In this document: positions 34,055 to 42,303 of the stretch, piece after piece
How positions within the stretch are numbered: the first letter of the stretch is position 1
Layout: each line of letters begins with the position of its first letter
NCBI GenBank assembly: GCA_003647275.1
Contig: QMMN01000018.1
Coordinates: forward strand, 1-42,434
DNA from: Deltaproteobacteria bacterium
Lineage (GTDB): Bacteria > Desulfobacterota > Desulfobacteria > Desulfobacterales > C00003060
DNA: 42,434 nt
Direction of reading: 5' to 3'
Notes under the pieces: model-generated
Told to the model about the DNA's origin: nothing
The model's input: only the letters and a program-made list of their open reading frames with translations
Databases searched by the model: none
Translations under genes and position numbers: made by a program

Positions 34055-34822
34055 TCACGGTAGCGCTATTTCCATAAGGTCCTCTGCCAGCACAAGGGGC
34101 CCGCGGTAGGTTTTTCGGCACTGCTTGGCCACATCGGCCGAATCGCATTCGGGGTAAAAGTGGGTGAGCACAAGCTTTTTCACGCCTGCCTGGGTCGCAA
34201 CCTTGCCTGCCAGCGATGGTGTAAGATGCCCGGGAACCTTCATGTCGTCTGGTAAGGCAGATTCGCAAATCAGCACATCCACCCCCTTTGCCAGTGTCAC
34301 CAGGTTGTCGCAGAGATCAGTATCCCCTGAATAGACAACAGATCTTCCGTCGGGTGTGGTGATGCGGTAGGCAAGGCTCATGTCCGTATGGTCCATGGGA
34401 AGGGAGTCCACATCAAATAGGCCACAGTCGAGGTGATCACGGTCCTTTGTGTCAAGCTCTAAAATCTTCAAAAGGCCGGGTGCCAGTTCGATCCACTCCC
34501 CATAAGCCAGTTTGAGTTTTTCATAAAAACCTGTAAATCCCTTAGCCGCCACAATGGTAAATGGTTTCCGTGGCCGATAAGTTTGGGGGTACTTTGAGGC
34601 AAACAAGAAAGGGACCAGCTCGCCTGTATGATCTGGGTGAAGATGGCTGTAAAAGATGTGGGAAAGCTTATCAATGGTGACCCCGGCTTCAAGGAGTCGT
34701 TTCATGGTACCTGCACCGGAATCGAACAGGAGCAGGTTTTGGGCGATTTCAATCAGAACCGAACAACTGCTCCGCTTCAGTGAGGGCACACAGGTCCCTG
34801 AGCCGAGTATGGTTATTTTCAT
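34055..34822 (-). CDS. Metallo-beta-lactamase-fold hydrolase, ribonuclease Z-like
   Basis: The 255-residue protein begins MKITILGSGTCVPSLKRSS and has the metal motif SHLHPDHTGE. Further metal ligands are likely in YSGDTDLCDNL, the SALPDD region and VLTHFYPEC. It lacks the usual long exosite of tRNA-processing RNase Z, so a role as a general phosphodiesterase or other MBL hydrolase is equally possible. I chose ATG 34822; 25 codons of open frame upstream do not match the family. It stands alone, convergent with the HD gene. Confidence 0.85.
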   Translation of the reverse strand: MKITILGSGTCVPSLKRSSCSVLIEIAQNLLLFDSGAGTMKRLLEAGVTIDKLSHIFYSHLHPDHTGELVPFLFASKYPQTYRPRKPFTIVAAKGFTGFYEKLKLAYGEWIELAPGLLKILELDTKDRDHLDCGLFDVDSLPMDHTDMSLAYRITTPDGRSVVYSGDTDLCDNLVTLAKGVDVLICESALPDDMKVPGHLTPSLAGKVATQAGVKKLVLTHFYPECDSADVAKQCRKTYRGPLVLAEDLMEIALP

Positions 34823-35017
34823 CTGTCGTGCCTGAGATGTATTGACCCCAAACGATGTGTTAGAGACCTCTGTGGGCGAGGAGACAATTTCCCTCAAAAG
34901 CTGTGATAATATTCATCGCGCTTAATTGAAACATCCTGCCAAGTCTTCGGTATCACGGCTTTTTCAGAAACCCACTCCTCACCCAACAAGAAAACTCGTA
35001 GGGTGGGGGTGTCCATC

Positions 35018-35668
35018 TTACAGATTTGGTCCACATAGCGCCATATTCCGCGCGATGCCGATTACCTTGTACACCACCGCACCTGCCAGGTAAGCAATAT
35101 CCTCTGTGGGCAGGTAGGAAACAATCGATTGATCAAAATAGAGATTCGCTTCGGGCGGAAACTCCTCATCCCCCTTCCATAAAGAGAGCACCACAGGTAC
35201 ACGGGGAAGCGCTAAGACCTTCAGGGCCTTGTCCCCAGGCGATGGCAACACCTGGCCGATCGTGTGGGCAACCTCTTCCAGAAGGGAGGGGCTTCCTCCG
35301 AAACATTTTACCAGCGGGGTGATTGCCCGTTTTATAAAGGCCGCATAATAAAAAGGCCCAGACGGCACTTCCCGGAAAGTAATCCACTCGTCCCCAACAG
35401 GGACGCCCTGGGCCGTAATCAAATAGTGAAGCAAGAGCACCTGATCAGGGATTTTAAGGGGACCCGAGGCATCGTCGAAGCAAATCTGCTCATTGCACAC
35501 GGTGAGGCTGTATGTATCGCCCAGATATGGAATGGGCACCCGCTTTATCCCGGGAGAGATCAACTCCGGTAAAAGGCCTGCGTTGATGCAGCACCTTTCT
35601 ATGTCAACTTTTGACAGCGTATCGAGCGCCAGTGCCCGTGCTGTTTTATAATCGTCCTGTGTTGGCAT
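35018..35668 (-). CDS. DUF3786 domain protein
   Basis: The 216-residue soluble protein has the pattern of DUF3786: VPYLG-type strand (IPYLGDTYSLTV), LLLHYLITAQGVPVGDEWITFREVPSGPFYYAAF, then LALPRVPVVLSLWKGDEEFPPEANLYFDQS and a hydrophobic C-terminal helix. The family is common in anaerobic Desulfobacterota and Firmicutes and sometimes linked to corrinoid or acetyl-CoA pathway proteins, but no function is established. The ATG at 35668 is preceded by a long perfect hairpin at 35731-35767. Confidence 0.82.
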   Translation of the reverse strand: MPTQDDYKTARALALDTLSKVDIERCCINAGLLPELISPGIKRVPIPYLGDTYSLTVCNEQICFDDASGPLKIPDQVLLLHYLITAQGVPVGDEWITFREVPSGPFYYAAFIKRAITPLVKCFGGSPSLLEEVAHTIGQVLPSPGDKALKVLALPRVPVVLSLWKGDEEFPPEANLYFDQSIVSYLPTEDIAYLAGAVVYKVIGIARNMALCGPNL

Positions 35669-35730
35669 ACTCGAATGCGCCTGAGGAGGAAGTCCCTATG
35701 AAATACCTTGCACCCGCAGCTTTCAGATCA

Positions 35731-35767
35731 CCTTTTACCAGCAATCCCTGGAATTGCTGGTAAAAGG
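35731..35767. repeat. Perfect 15-bp inverted repeat upstream of DUF3786
   Basis: CCTTTTACCAGCAAT (35731-35745) pairs exactly with ATTGCTGGTAAAAGG (35753-35767) around a 7-base loop. No T tract follows in either direction. It lies between the DUF3786 start and the tRNA fragment, so it might be a regulatory site, an mRNA leader hairpin or a mobile-element relic. Confidence 0.8.
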
Positions 35768-35824
35768 TCTGTAACAAAAATAAAACGGCATGATGATGTG
35801 AAATTTTTGATTGGCTAATTTATT

Positions 35825-35871
35825 TGGCACGCCCGGCCCGACTCGAACGGGCGACCTACGGATTCGAAGTC
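35825..35871 (-). other. 3' fragment of tRNA-Arg (TCG), probable attachment site of the island
   Basis: On the minus strand the segment reads the anticodon loop CTTCGAA, the 3' anticodon strand TCCGT, a variable loop, a perfect T arm GCCCG-TTCGAGT-CGGGC, the 3' acceptor strand CGGGCGT, a discriminator G and an encoded CCA (35825-35827). Upstream of the anticodon loop the sequence stops matching a tRNA: there is no D arm, no 5' acceptor strand, and the 5' anticodon strand has a mismatch. Elements that integrate into tRNA genes leave just such 3' copies. The orientation predicts an island to the right with the intact tRNA at its far end, outside this window. The remainder of 35872-36133 has no gene that I can name; an integrase was not recognised. 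Confidence 0.75.
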
Positions 35872-36133
35872 AGTACCCCTGAGTTTCGCAACCTTCTCAA
35901 ATTACACTAAGACACTGACATCATTACATATCGGTTTGTCAGACTTTTTCCGAAAATATCACGTTTTGGCATATTTTGGAAACATTTTCTCACACGGATT
36001 CTCACACAGCAGATCCATGACAACCCTTTCCAGCCAGATCGTTCTCCTTTCCAATCTCTCCCAAGTAGCGGATGGTTGCGGACACTTCATTCAAATTGTC
36101 ATTCAATCAATTTGGAGATGGCAAAGACGGTCT

Positions 36134-37496
36134 TCATACCTGCATCGCCAGCCGGTAGAAGCCTTTTTTCGGCGAACCGACGAATTCGACCAATCCATGT
36201 TTCTTCAGATACGCAATATCGCGTTTCGCGGTCTTCTCGGATACCTCCCAATGAGCAGCTAGATCAGCCGCTCTCGCCTGTCTGCCGGCCGCAAGTTGTT
36301 CCAGGAACCATTCTTGGCGATCATTTACAGGGACATTTACAGGGACATTTACAGGGACACGTGCCGCAGAATGTTCCACGACTTCAGGGTGGGGGTAAAA
36401 CAACACCCGCAAAGCCACGCCAAGTTCTCGCCATGCCGGCTCCGGGTAACCATCTGTCCGGCAAGCCTCCATCACCCGCTTGTAACCGCTCCCCCACTCC
36501 TCGATCAAGCCTAACTCTCGAAACACACGCGATGACCCGATTACGAATCTTGCTTACGCCTGCCTTGAATTCTTCCATGGTCATACCAAAAGGAAGCATG
36601 CCCGGATTCTGAATTTCCATACGATCCGCGTAGATCGCTACCAGGATACGCATGCCGGTCAAAGAGTAGTCAGCATGGGCGATGGCGTTCACTAGTACTT
36701 CGCGAATAGCCACCTCGGGATACTCCGGGATGTCCCTCCGGCGCATGGTCTCAATTTTTGCGGCGAGCCGCGTATTGCGGCGTATGAACCTTGGAACCTC
36801 CTCAACCGCATTCAGCACACCGCCGTCAATGTCCATACGGTCGATAAACTCGGCCTTGTCTGTTCCCCTGAACCGAGCGCAACTCACCCTCGCATCCGGA
36901 AAGTATCGTTGCCGAGCAGTATCTGTCCCGAACAAGATAACTCCCCCATAGGAAAGCACCCGTCTTCCCGCATACGCAACCAGCACGCCCAGAGATTCCA
37001 ATTTCTGTTTGTCTATTTTTCGCCCCACAGTGGCGAAGGCACGGTGAATCTTTTCCATATCCAGGTCACCAACGGACAGATCCGGGCACGGCGTTTGGTC
37101 ATACGAAAAACCCACCAACGAACGTTGCAACTCGGCCACAATCTCCGGACCCGCAACTCCCTTTTCCGCTCCCTCAGCCTTCAAGTAGAATGGGCCTCGC
37201 CAGTGAGGAACACGCACAACCAATAGTGGTTTCCCCTCATGAGAATAGATTTCAATCTCTGGTGTCATTGCAGGACGAATACCATCCGAGATGGCGCTGG
37301 CCAACCGTTCTTCAGCACGAAGCACATTCGGCACTCCTTGCAGCTCTCCATCATCCTTGCGCCCGATAATGAGCGTGCCGCCCGCCGTATTGGCAAACGC
37401 AACCAAGGTCTTCAGGATGGGCTTCATCGAAGAAAGGTCCCGCTTGAACTCAAGTGTCTTTCCCTCGGAACTGTTGAGAAGCTCGGCGATATTCAT
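36134..37496 (-). pseudogene. AlbA_2 (Schlafen-type) domain regulator/helicase-like gene, frameshifted
   Basis: The protein begins with an AlbA_2 domain (LEFKRDLSSMKPILKTLVAFANTAGGTLIIG). It continues with an RecG/HATPase-like middle (VAIREVLVNAIAHADYSLTG and NPGMLPFGMT). At about 36522-36530 one base is missing: the frame with NRVIA changes to RVFRELGLIEEWGSGYKRV, which continues through a VPVN repeat linker to a C-terminal winged helix (ARAADLAAHWEVSEKTAKRDIAYLKKHGLVEFVG). Repaired, it would be about 454 residues. Such proteins are often transcription regulators on mobile DNA. It may be a sequencing error instead of decay. It lies next to the tRNA-type att site. Confidence 0.85.
36323..36358 (-). 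repeat. Three exact 12-bp repeats encoding a VPVN linker
   Basis: ATTTACAGGGAC occurs three times in a row on the plus strand. On the coding strand it gives a VPVN tetrapeptide repeat, in frame, between the ATPase-like and winged-helix parts of the AlbA_2 protein. It may vary in number by slippage. Confidence 0.95.
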
Positions 37497-37590
37497 GATT
37501 CATCCAGTCCAACGAAGTATAGGTATTCCTGCCATTTATACCACCCGACAACAATTAGGGCAACAGTCCGTCCCTACGTTCTTCAAGTAA

Positions 37591-37875
37591 TTAACGTCTA
37601 TTCACCCTATCCCTTAAGACCCCGGAACATTTGAAAGTGACCACCCTCCTCGATCCCAGCATCATATCTTCACCGGTCTGGGGATTTCTTCCCTTCCGTT
37701 CCTCCTTGTTCTTGACACAGAATTTCCCGAAACCGCTGATAAGGACATCCTCGCCGTTTGCCAGGGTTTGCTTGATGATTTCCAGGATGGATTCGACAAG
37801 TTCGGCGGACTTGGCCTTTGAACAGCCAAGCTTCATGTGGATGGCGTCAATGATGTCGGCTTTGGTACGGGCCAT
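37591..37875 (-). CDS. Integration host factor / HU family DNA-binding protein
   Basis: The 94-residue protein has the bacterial HU/IHF fold with the DNA-arm signature ERKGRNPQTGEDMM and GSRRVVTFKCSGVLRDRVN; the N-terminal helices read KADIIDAIHMKLG. It most resembles the IHF alpha type, but HU is not excluded. I chose ATG 37875, with GGGAG 9 bases upstream; 26 open codons before it do not match the family. It lies upstream of the AlbA_2 gene inside the island, so it may be an element-borne copy. Confidence 0.9.
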   Translation of the reverse strand: MARTKADIIDAIHMKLGCSKAKSAELVESILEIIKQTLANGEDVLISGFGKFCVKNKEERKGRNPQTGEDMMLGSRRVVTFKCSGVLRDRVNRR

Positions 37876-38448
37876 GGGCTGGGCTCCCTTTATTGATTTT
37901 TGCGGGAAGTTAGCTTTAAGTGCGTGATTTGTCAAGGGATTCGGAAAGCACAAGGATCGTTTTCGGCCAGATTAGATCAGTGATATCTGTATTTCCCGAT
38001 CACCGCACCACCACACGGAGAATCCTGGTCTCGTGGTTGTGGAGAATGATCGGCTTCATTATTCAATCTTCCTTCTCATCCTTGAGACGTTCGATTTCCG
38101 ACCTTCCTAGGAGTATGTCAGTTCAGTTTACGGTCACCTTACGGTCACCAACTCGGGCAAATACGGAAAGGTGCAAGAGCTGGTCATCAAGAGCTAGGGC
38201 AAAGCCGGTTATGTTTCTGAATCCCAGGCGACAGCCTATACCCATCCGACCGATGGACGCTTCTCCACCTATGCGAAGGCCGAAGCCTTCAGGAATTTTG
38301 TCACATCGCCCTTCGGCTTGAGGGAAAAACTTAACCTACCCGATAGAGATGCCGATAGTTATGTTGCAATGGAAACTCGGGAAACTGGATTTGGCTGTTT
38401 ACAAAACCTTCCTGATGATATTATATAAAACCAATCGTATTCTTCGTC
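37876..38448. other. 573-base gap, possible decayed reading frame
   Basis: No complete gene is convincing. A plus-strand frame is open from just after TAG 38195 to TAA 38426 (76 codons) and is protein-like before that stop as well (SGKYGKVQELVIKS), which hints at a gene broken by a stop codon. I do not recognise it. A direct repeat TACGGTCACC occurs twice around 38131-38150. Confidence 0.25.
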
Positions 38449-39219
38449 ATGTTTGAGGATGATAAGCCATTGAAAACACCTGACATCGAGAAGATAGATC
38501 TCCTTTTACAATACATCCTCGCTGTGGCCGGCCGGGATGATGATAGTTGGAATCGTGAATTAGGTATGATTCACCTCATCAAGTATGTTTATCTTGCTGA
38601 CCTAGCCTATGCCGAACATAACAAGGGTGAAACATATACTGGACTTCCTTGGAAATTCCATCATTTTGGCCCATGGTCGGTAGAGCTATATCATCGTATC
38701 GAGCCCGCACTCCAAGCAATCGGAGCTCGGCAAAGAATGATTCCGAATCCAAAAGACGAGAAAGATTTTGCGCGGTGGTCAATCGAAGACGATCATCTTC
38801 TCGAAAGCCTTGAAGACCAACTAGACCTTGTTATTATTGGGTCTGTGCAACAGTCGGTGCGTAGGTTCGGCTCTGACACCAAAAGCCTTCTTCATTTTGT
38901 CTACCAAACTAGGCCGATGCTTCGAGCTGCTCCTCAGGAATTTTTGGACTTTACCCCGCCAGAATCAACACACTCCGATACCGGACAACTGGAAGTTGCC
39001 GATTCTTCAAAGGGTTTGACTGCAAGACAAAAAAAGAAGAGAAAAGAAAAACTTTTGGCACTGAAGAAACGGATCGCTGAAAGGTTAGATTCAGAAATCA
39101 AGGAAACGAAGATTCCTCCTACGCCGCCGAGGTATGACGATGTTTTTTTTGAAGGAGTGGAGAATCTCAACTCCATAATGACCCACCCCATGAGCCCCAT
39201 GGAGCTCTCGGTTTGTTAA
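38449..39219 (+). CDS. Panacea/SocA-like (DUF4065-type) protein, end replaced by an IS21 end
   Basis: The 256-residue frame carries a Panacea/SocA-like domain in its first 150 residues (MIHLIKYVYLADLAYAEHNKGETYTGLPWKFHHFGPWSVELY). A linker with a Lys/Arg-rich helix (QKKKRKEKLLALKKRIAERLD) follows. Panacea domains serve as antitoxins in many toxin-antitoxin systems or as phage-related proteases' adaptors. The last two codons and the stop come from the IS21-type end that begins TGTTAACGCC at 39214, so the natural C terminus may be lost. No clear ribosome-binding site is seen. A toxin partner was not identified. Confidence 0.6.
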   Translation: MFEDDKPLKTPDIEKIDLLLQYILAVAGRDDDSWNRELGMIHLIKYVYLADLAYAEHNKGETYTGLPWKFHHFGPWSVELYHRIEPALQAIGARQRMIPNPKDEKDFARWSIEDDHLLESLEDQLDLVIIGSVQQSVRRFGSDTKSLLHFVYQTRPMLRAAPQEFLDFTPPESTHSDTGQLEVADSSKGLTARQKKKRKEKLLALKKRIAERLDSEIKETKIPPTPPRYDDVFFEGVENLNSIMTHPMSPMELSVC

Positions 39220-39560
39220 CGCCGATTAAGTTTGCCCCCTTTTCACCGGCCTTATTTTCCCCCCAAAAGTCATCATCTTGGTGATTGGGACAAACTTATA
39301 GGGCATCCCAGAAACCAGATAATGGAAGGAGGATCCATCATCAATAGGTTGGGACATGGTTAGCTGATGGATTCAATGATGCTGATGATCATTCTACCAG
39401 AGAGCAGCCTCCTTTCGTTTGTACCAGGCTCCCCTGGTGGACCAGCCGATCTGTAGTGGCAGAGGCAATGATATTGCCCTCGTTTTGAATCTTTGTCCAA
39501 TTCCGGAAGGCTCGGTTGCTGGCGATCGCGGTTGAGCCCCATTCACAGTGATTGGAGATC
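39214..39560 (-). mobile_element. IS21-family remnant (right end)
   Basis: The terminus TGTTAACGCCGATTAAGTTTG at 39214 has the TGT start and the GCCGATTAAGTTTG pattern I know from IS21-like elements. Just inside it, on the minus strand, lies the end of an istB gene, in the expected position near the right end. The left part of the element is not seen; istA is absent. The right boundary (about 39560) is approximate. It cuts the Panacea-like gene. Confidence 0.65.
39389..39547 (-). pseudogene. istB: istB 3' remnant (IS21 helper ATPase)
   Basis: The minus strand reads CEWGSTAIASNRAFRNWTKI, then NEGNIIASATTDRLVHQGSL and a short tail to TGA at 39389. This matches the C-terminal part of IstB-like ATPases (the YERGST-x-x-TSNR, FRNW and A-x-x-DRL-x-HH pattern). 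Walker motifs and the N-terminal two-thirds are missing. A further 200 bases to 39748 hold nothing coding, only a repeated TAGGAATTA-type motif. Confidence 0.8.
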
Positions 39561-39748
39561 TATGGAAAGACGAGTTGTGTGCACCATGCTTGTCCACTGT
39601 CAGATAGCCTGATCGTTCATGATAAGGAGCCCGGGGAAAAAGGAATCAGACCAACAATAGGAATTATAGGATCAAACCGAATAAAAGAAAAGTGAATAAT
39701 AATTCTTCCTCTCCTTTCTCGAATAATAGGAATTAGAAGGGGGGAACC

Positions 39749-41454
39749 TTAGATCGTTGATAAAGGGGGAGTTTTAAATTGGGGATAACACTTTTTAAAA
39801 AACACAGCGCCCTTCTTGACCAAGTCTTTCAGATAGGCTTCAACCTGTTTCTTCTCGGCTTTACTCAAACAGTACAGGCCGAACTGGATGTTTTCCAGAC
39901 TCGTGGGAATCTGGCAAAGCTGGTATATCAGGATCGTTTTGAGAACCTGGATGCGTTCGTCTTCCTGGAACCCGAAGAGTTCCCCTTCGGCAGCCTTTCG
40001 CAGCGCATCCATGCTGGCGTAAACCCCGTTTACAAACTGGCGCTGTCTATCCCGCAACTCCGGGTTTTTCTGTGACAGTTCCTTCTGGAAGAACGTAAAC
40101 AAGCGGTCTACCGTATACAGGTTCAGTTTCCCGCCGCCCACCGTAATCTCGGCATTTTCAATGAAGTCCGCATATGAACCCTTCTCGCCGCCCACATCGC
40201 CCGAGAAGAATGTAAATGTGCTGCGAGCATCCGATCCGATCTCCGAGGAAAGCTTGAGTAAGCAGGCCAAAGCCATCGGGTGAACGCCGTAAATGTTCTC
40301 CAGTACCCGCTGACGGATGCGGTCCACATCCTCGATCCACGGGAACAGGTCTAACGATTTACATGGTGGCACCAATTGATCAAAGACGCCCGTTTTGGGG
40401 GCAATCTCTTTCTTCCAGACGTCACACTCTTTGTCTGTTTCGACGATAGCGCCTATAATCTCTTCGATCCCCTCGTTCAGCAGGTCCACCTGGGTAATGC
40501 GGGCACTCATGACGGCCGCATCGTCTTTACTGAACCGGTCAGCGTAAGATTTGAAATCTTTGTGAATACATCCTATAAAAAGAACGTTGGGCTCGTTCTT
40601 GCAAATGGTTTCCATGAACCCCTGCAGTATGTCCTTTGAGTAAGCCGCCTTCTCCAGGGTAAAGCCAAATTCGTCAAAGAAGATTGCGAGCCCTTTGAAC
40701 CGCTTCTTGAACGCCCGACTGTGGACCATTTTTTTAAGTATAGGGATGAGGTTGCCGGCCTGAGCCTGAAATTCCACACCCCCCATCATTTCCTTGAAGG
40801 CGGCGCGGAATTTGCCGAACACGTCCGAGTCATAATTTTTGAGTCCGGCCCGAAGTTGATCCGCAGAAAGACCTGGCGCGACCGCTCCAAGCGCCTTGCC
40901 AAAGTCCTCATAAAAATTGTGCGGATACCGCCCTTGTCGCCCTTTTCCTCCCACTCGGCCAATTGGCGCTCTGCTTCATCGAATTCCGTCTCAATCCCGG
41001 TGTCCAAGCCTTTGGCCTCACAGGCCTCGAAAACCGCCTTCATAACCACGTCTTCAAAATGTCTGCCCGAATGGTAGTCGCAGATTGCAACCAGATACTG
41101 CCCGTCTTTCCGAATGTTCTTGAGCAGCTTGGCCTTGTCCGGATCAAGCTTGGCATAATTTTCATAAAATCCGGCGATTTCCGGGTCACCACTGGAGCGG
41201 CTCAGGAAATTTGCCGTCATCAGGCACAGGTGCGACTTACCGGTCCCATAAGAGCCGCTAAGCAGATAAAACTTCTTGTCGTTGGGCTGGTAGAGGCCTC
41301 GACAAATGCGCTCGAAGGCCTGGCGATGCGCCTTGGTCGGGCGATACATTGCCATACGGTCAGCGTTTTCCTGGGCCGCCTCAAAGGCACTCTTCAGCTC
41401 CACGAAATTCGCGTAGCCCGTTTTGAGCCTTACCAGATCAGCGATCTTTGCCAT
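39749..41454 (-). pseudogene. P-loop ATPase of defence-island type, frameshifted and perhaps truncated
   Basis: The N-terminal part (from ATG 41454, AAAGGGAT site upstream) has MAKIADLVRLKTGY and Walker A GSYGTGKS (residues 67-74). At about 40912-40925, next to an A5 run, the frame changes; the continuation has FYEDFGKALG, a Walker B-like LAIFFDEFGFTLE, and FIGCIHKDF. Repaired, it would be about 570 residues. The overall look is like the big ATPases of BREX/Pgl-type defence systems (BrxC/PglY), but I cannot assign the family securely. Those proteins are about 1,200 residues, so this could be a truncated copy, ending where the IS21 remnant lies nearby. AbiEii toxin gene lies 60 bases upstream, same strand. 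Confidence 0.65.
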
Positions 41455-41514
41455 GATTTTTTATCCCTTTGATTTGAGATCAATTACTATGTCCAGAATG
41501 GGTTATCTGGAAAC

Positions 41515-42303
41515 CTATATTCGGGATACGATTTGCTCACTTATGAAGGAGAAAGCAGCATTAACATCATACTTCATGTCGGCGGACAATAGAGGTTTGA
41601 CGTCATCAAGAAACCCCGGATGTTTCATTTTTGCTTCAATATTTTTCTCGTAATCCTCTCTTGTTATGCCGTGCCCTTCAGCCTTCATGTATTCCTGAAA
41701 AATCTTCACGACTTTCCCTGCATCGGCCTTTCCTTCTGTAAGGCCAAGCCACAAATCAAAAAGGTCGCGCCCTTTTCGTCTCTGGTACAAGGCCCTCACT
41801 TTTGTAGCAAGCAGCTCCTCCAGTTCGAAGGTAGTGATCGCGCATTCTCCTAAAAACCAGCGTGAGTGGACGTTGAACGGTCGTTTGTGAAGTCCGTAGA
41901 CCGTGAAATGCTCACGTGTATTGATTTCCACCTTCAGGCGCAATGGCACAACAGGTGGGCCCTCCGATTCCATCCTGTAAGTCAGTGTAACCGATCTTTC
42001 CTTTTGGTTACGCCGCGGCTTTCCAAGAAACACATTCAAGATTTCCTGCAAGGTATCGAGGAGCCCTCCTATTGGTCCAGGCACGATCTGTACCAGATCA
42101 ATATCCTCTGAATAGCGACGCGGGGGGTTGAAGTATAGCTTATGCAAGGCTGTTCCGCCCCTGAATGCCAGTTGTTCGGAAATTGATGTATTCTGGAACA
42201 TGGACACCAAGGCCCTGCTGATGATCAGGTCCTGTTCTACCTGTGCATCCGAAACCCAAGGTGCTATCTGCCTCCATGCCACGATATCTGCCTTCGGGAT
42301 CAT
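41515..42303 (-). CDS. AbiEii/AbiGii-type nucleotidyltransferase toxin
   Basis: The 262-residue protein has the nucleotidyltransferase core: LAFRGGTALHKLYF (GGT at 49-51) and RRYSEDIDLVQI (acidic pair Asp67 and Asp69). A C-terminal part with EELLATKVRALYQRRKGRDLFDLW is typical of the AbiEii group. AbiE systems are type IV toxin-antitoxin modules that give abortive phage immunity; the toxin transfers nucleotides to tRNA or other targets, per studies of MenT relatives. The start ATG 42303 overlaps the stop of the upstream gene (ATGA). This fits coupled antitoxin-toxin translation. Confidence 0.9.
   Translation of the reverse strand: MIPKADIVAWRQIAPWVSDAQVEQDLIISRALVSMFQNTSISEQLAFRGGTALHKLYFNPPRRYSEDIDLVQIVPGPIGGLLDTLQEILNVFLGKPRRNQKERSVTLTYRMESEGPPVVPLRLKVEINTREHFTVYGLHKRPFNVHSRWFLGECAITTFELEELLATKVRALYQRRKGRDLFDLWLGLTEGKADAGKVVKIFQEYMKAEGHGITREDYEKNIEAKMKHPGFLDDVKPLLSADMKYDVNAAFSFISEQIVSRI

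Noticed and set aside
35872-36133. Integrase gene expected next to the tRNA fragment
   Set aside because: Both strands were read here; only short broken frames are present and none shows tyrosine-recombinase motifs.
37920-38321. 133-codon plus-strand frame
   Set aside because: Ser/Arg-rich composition without domain character; a different frame in this gap looks more protein-like but is broken by TAG at 38195.
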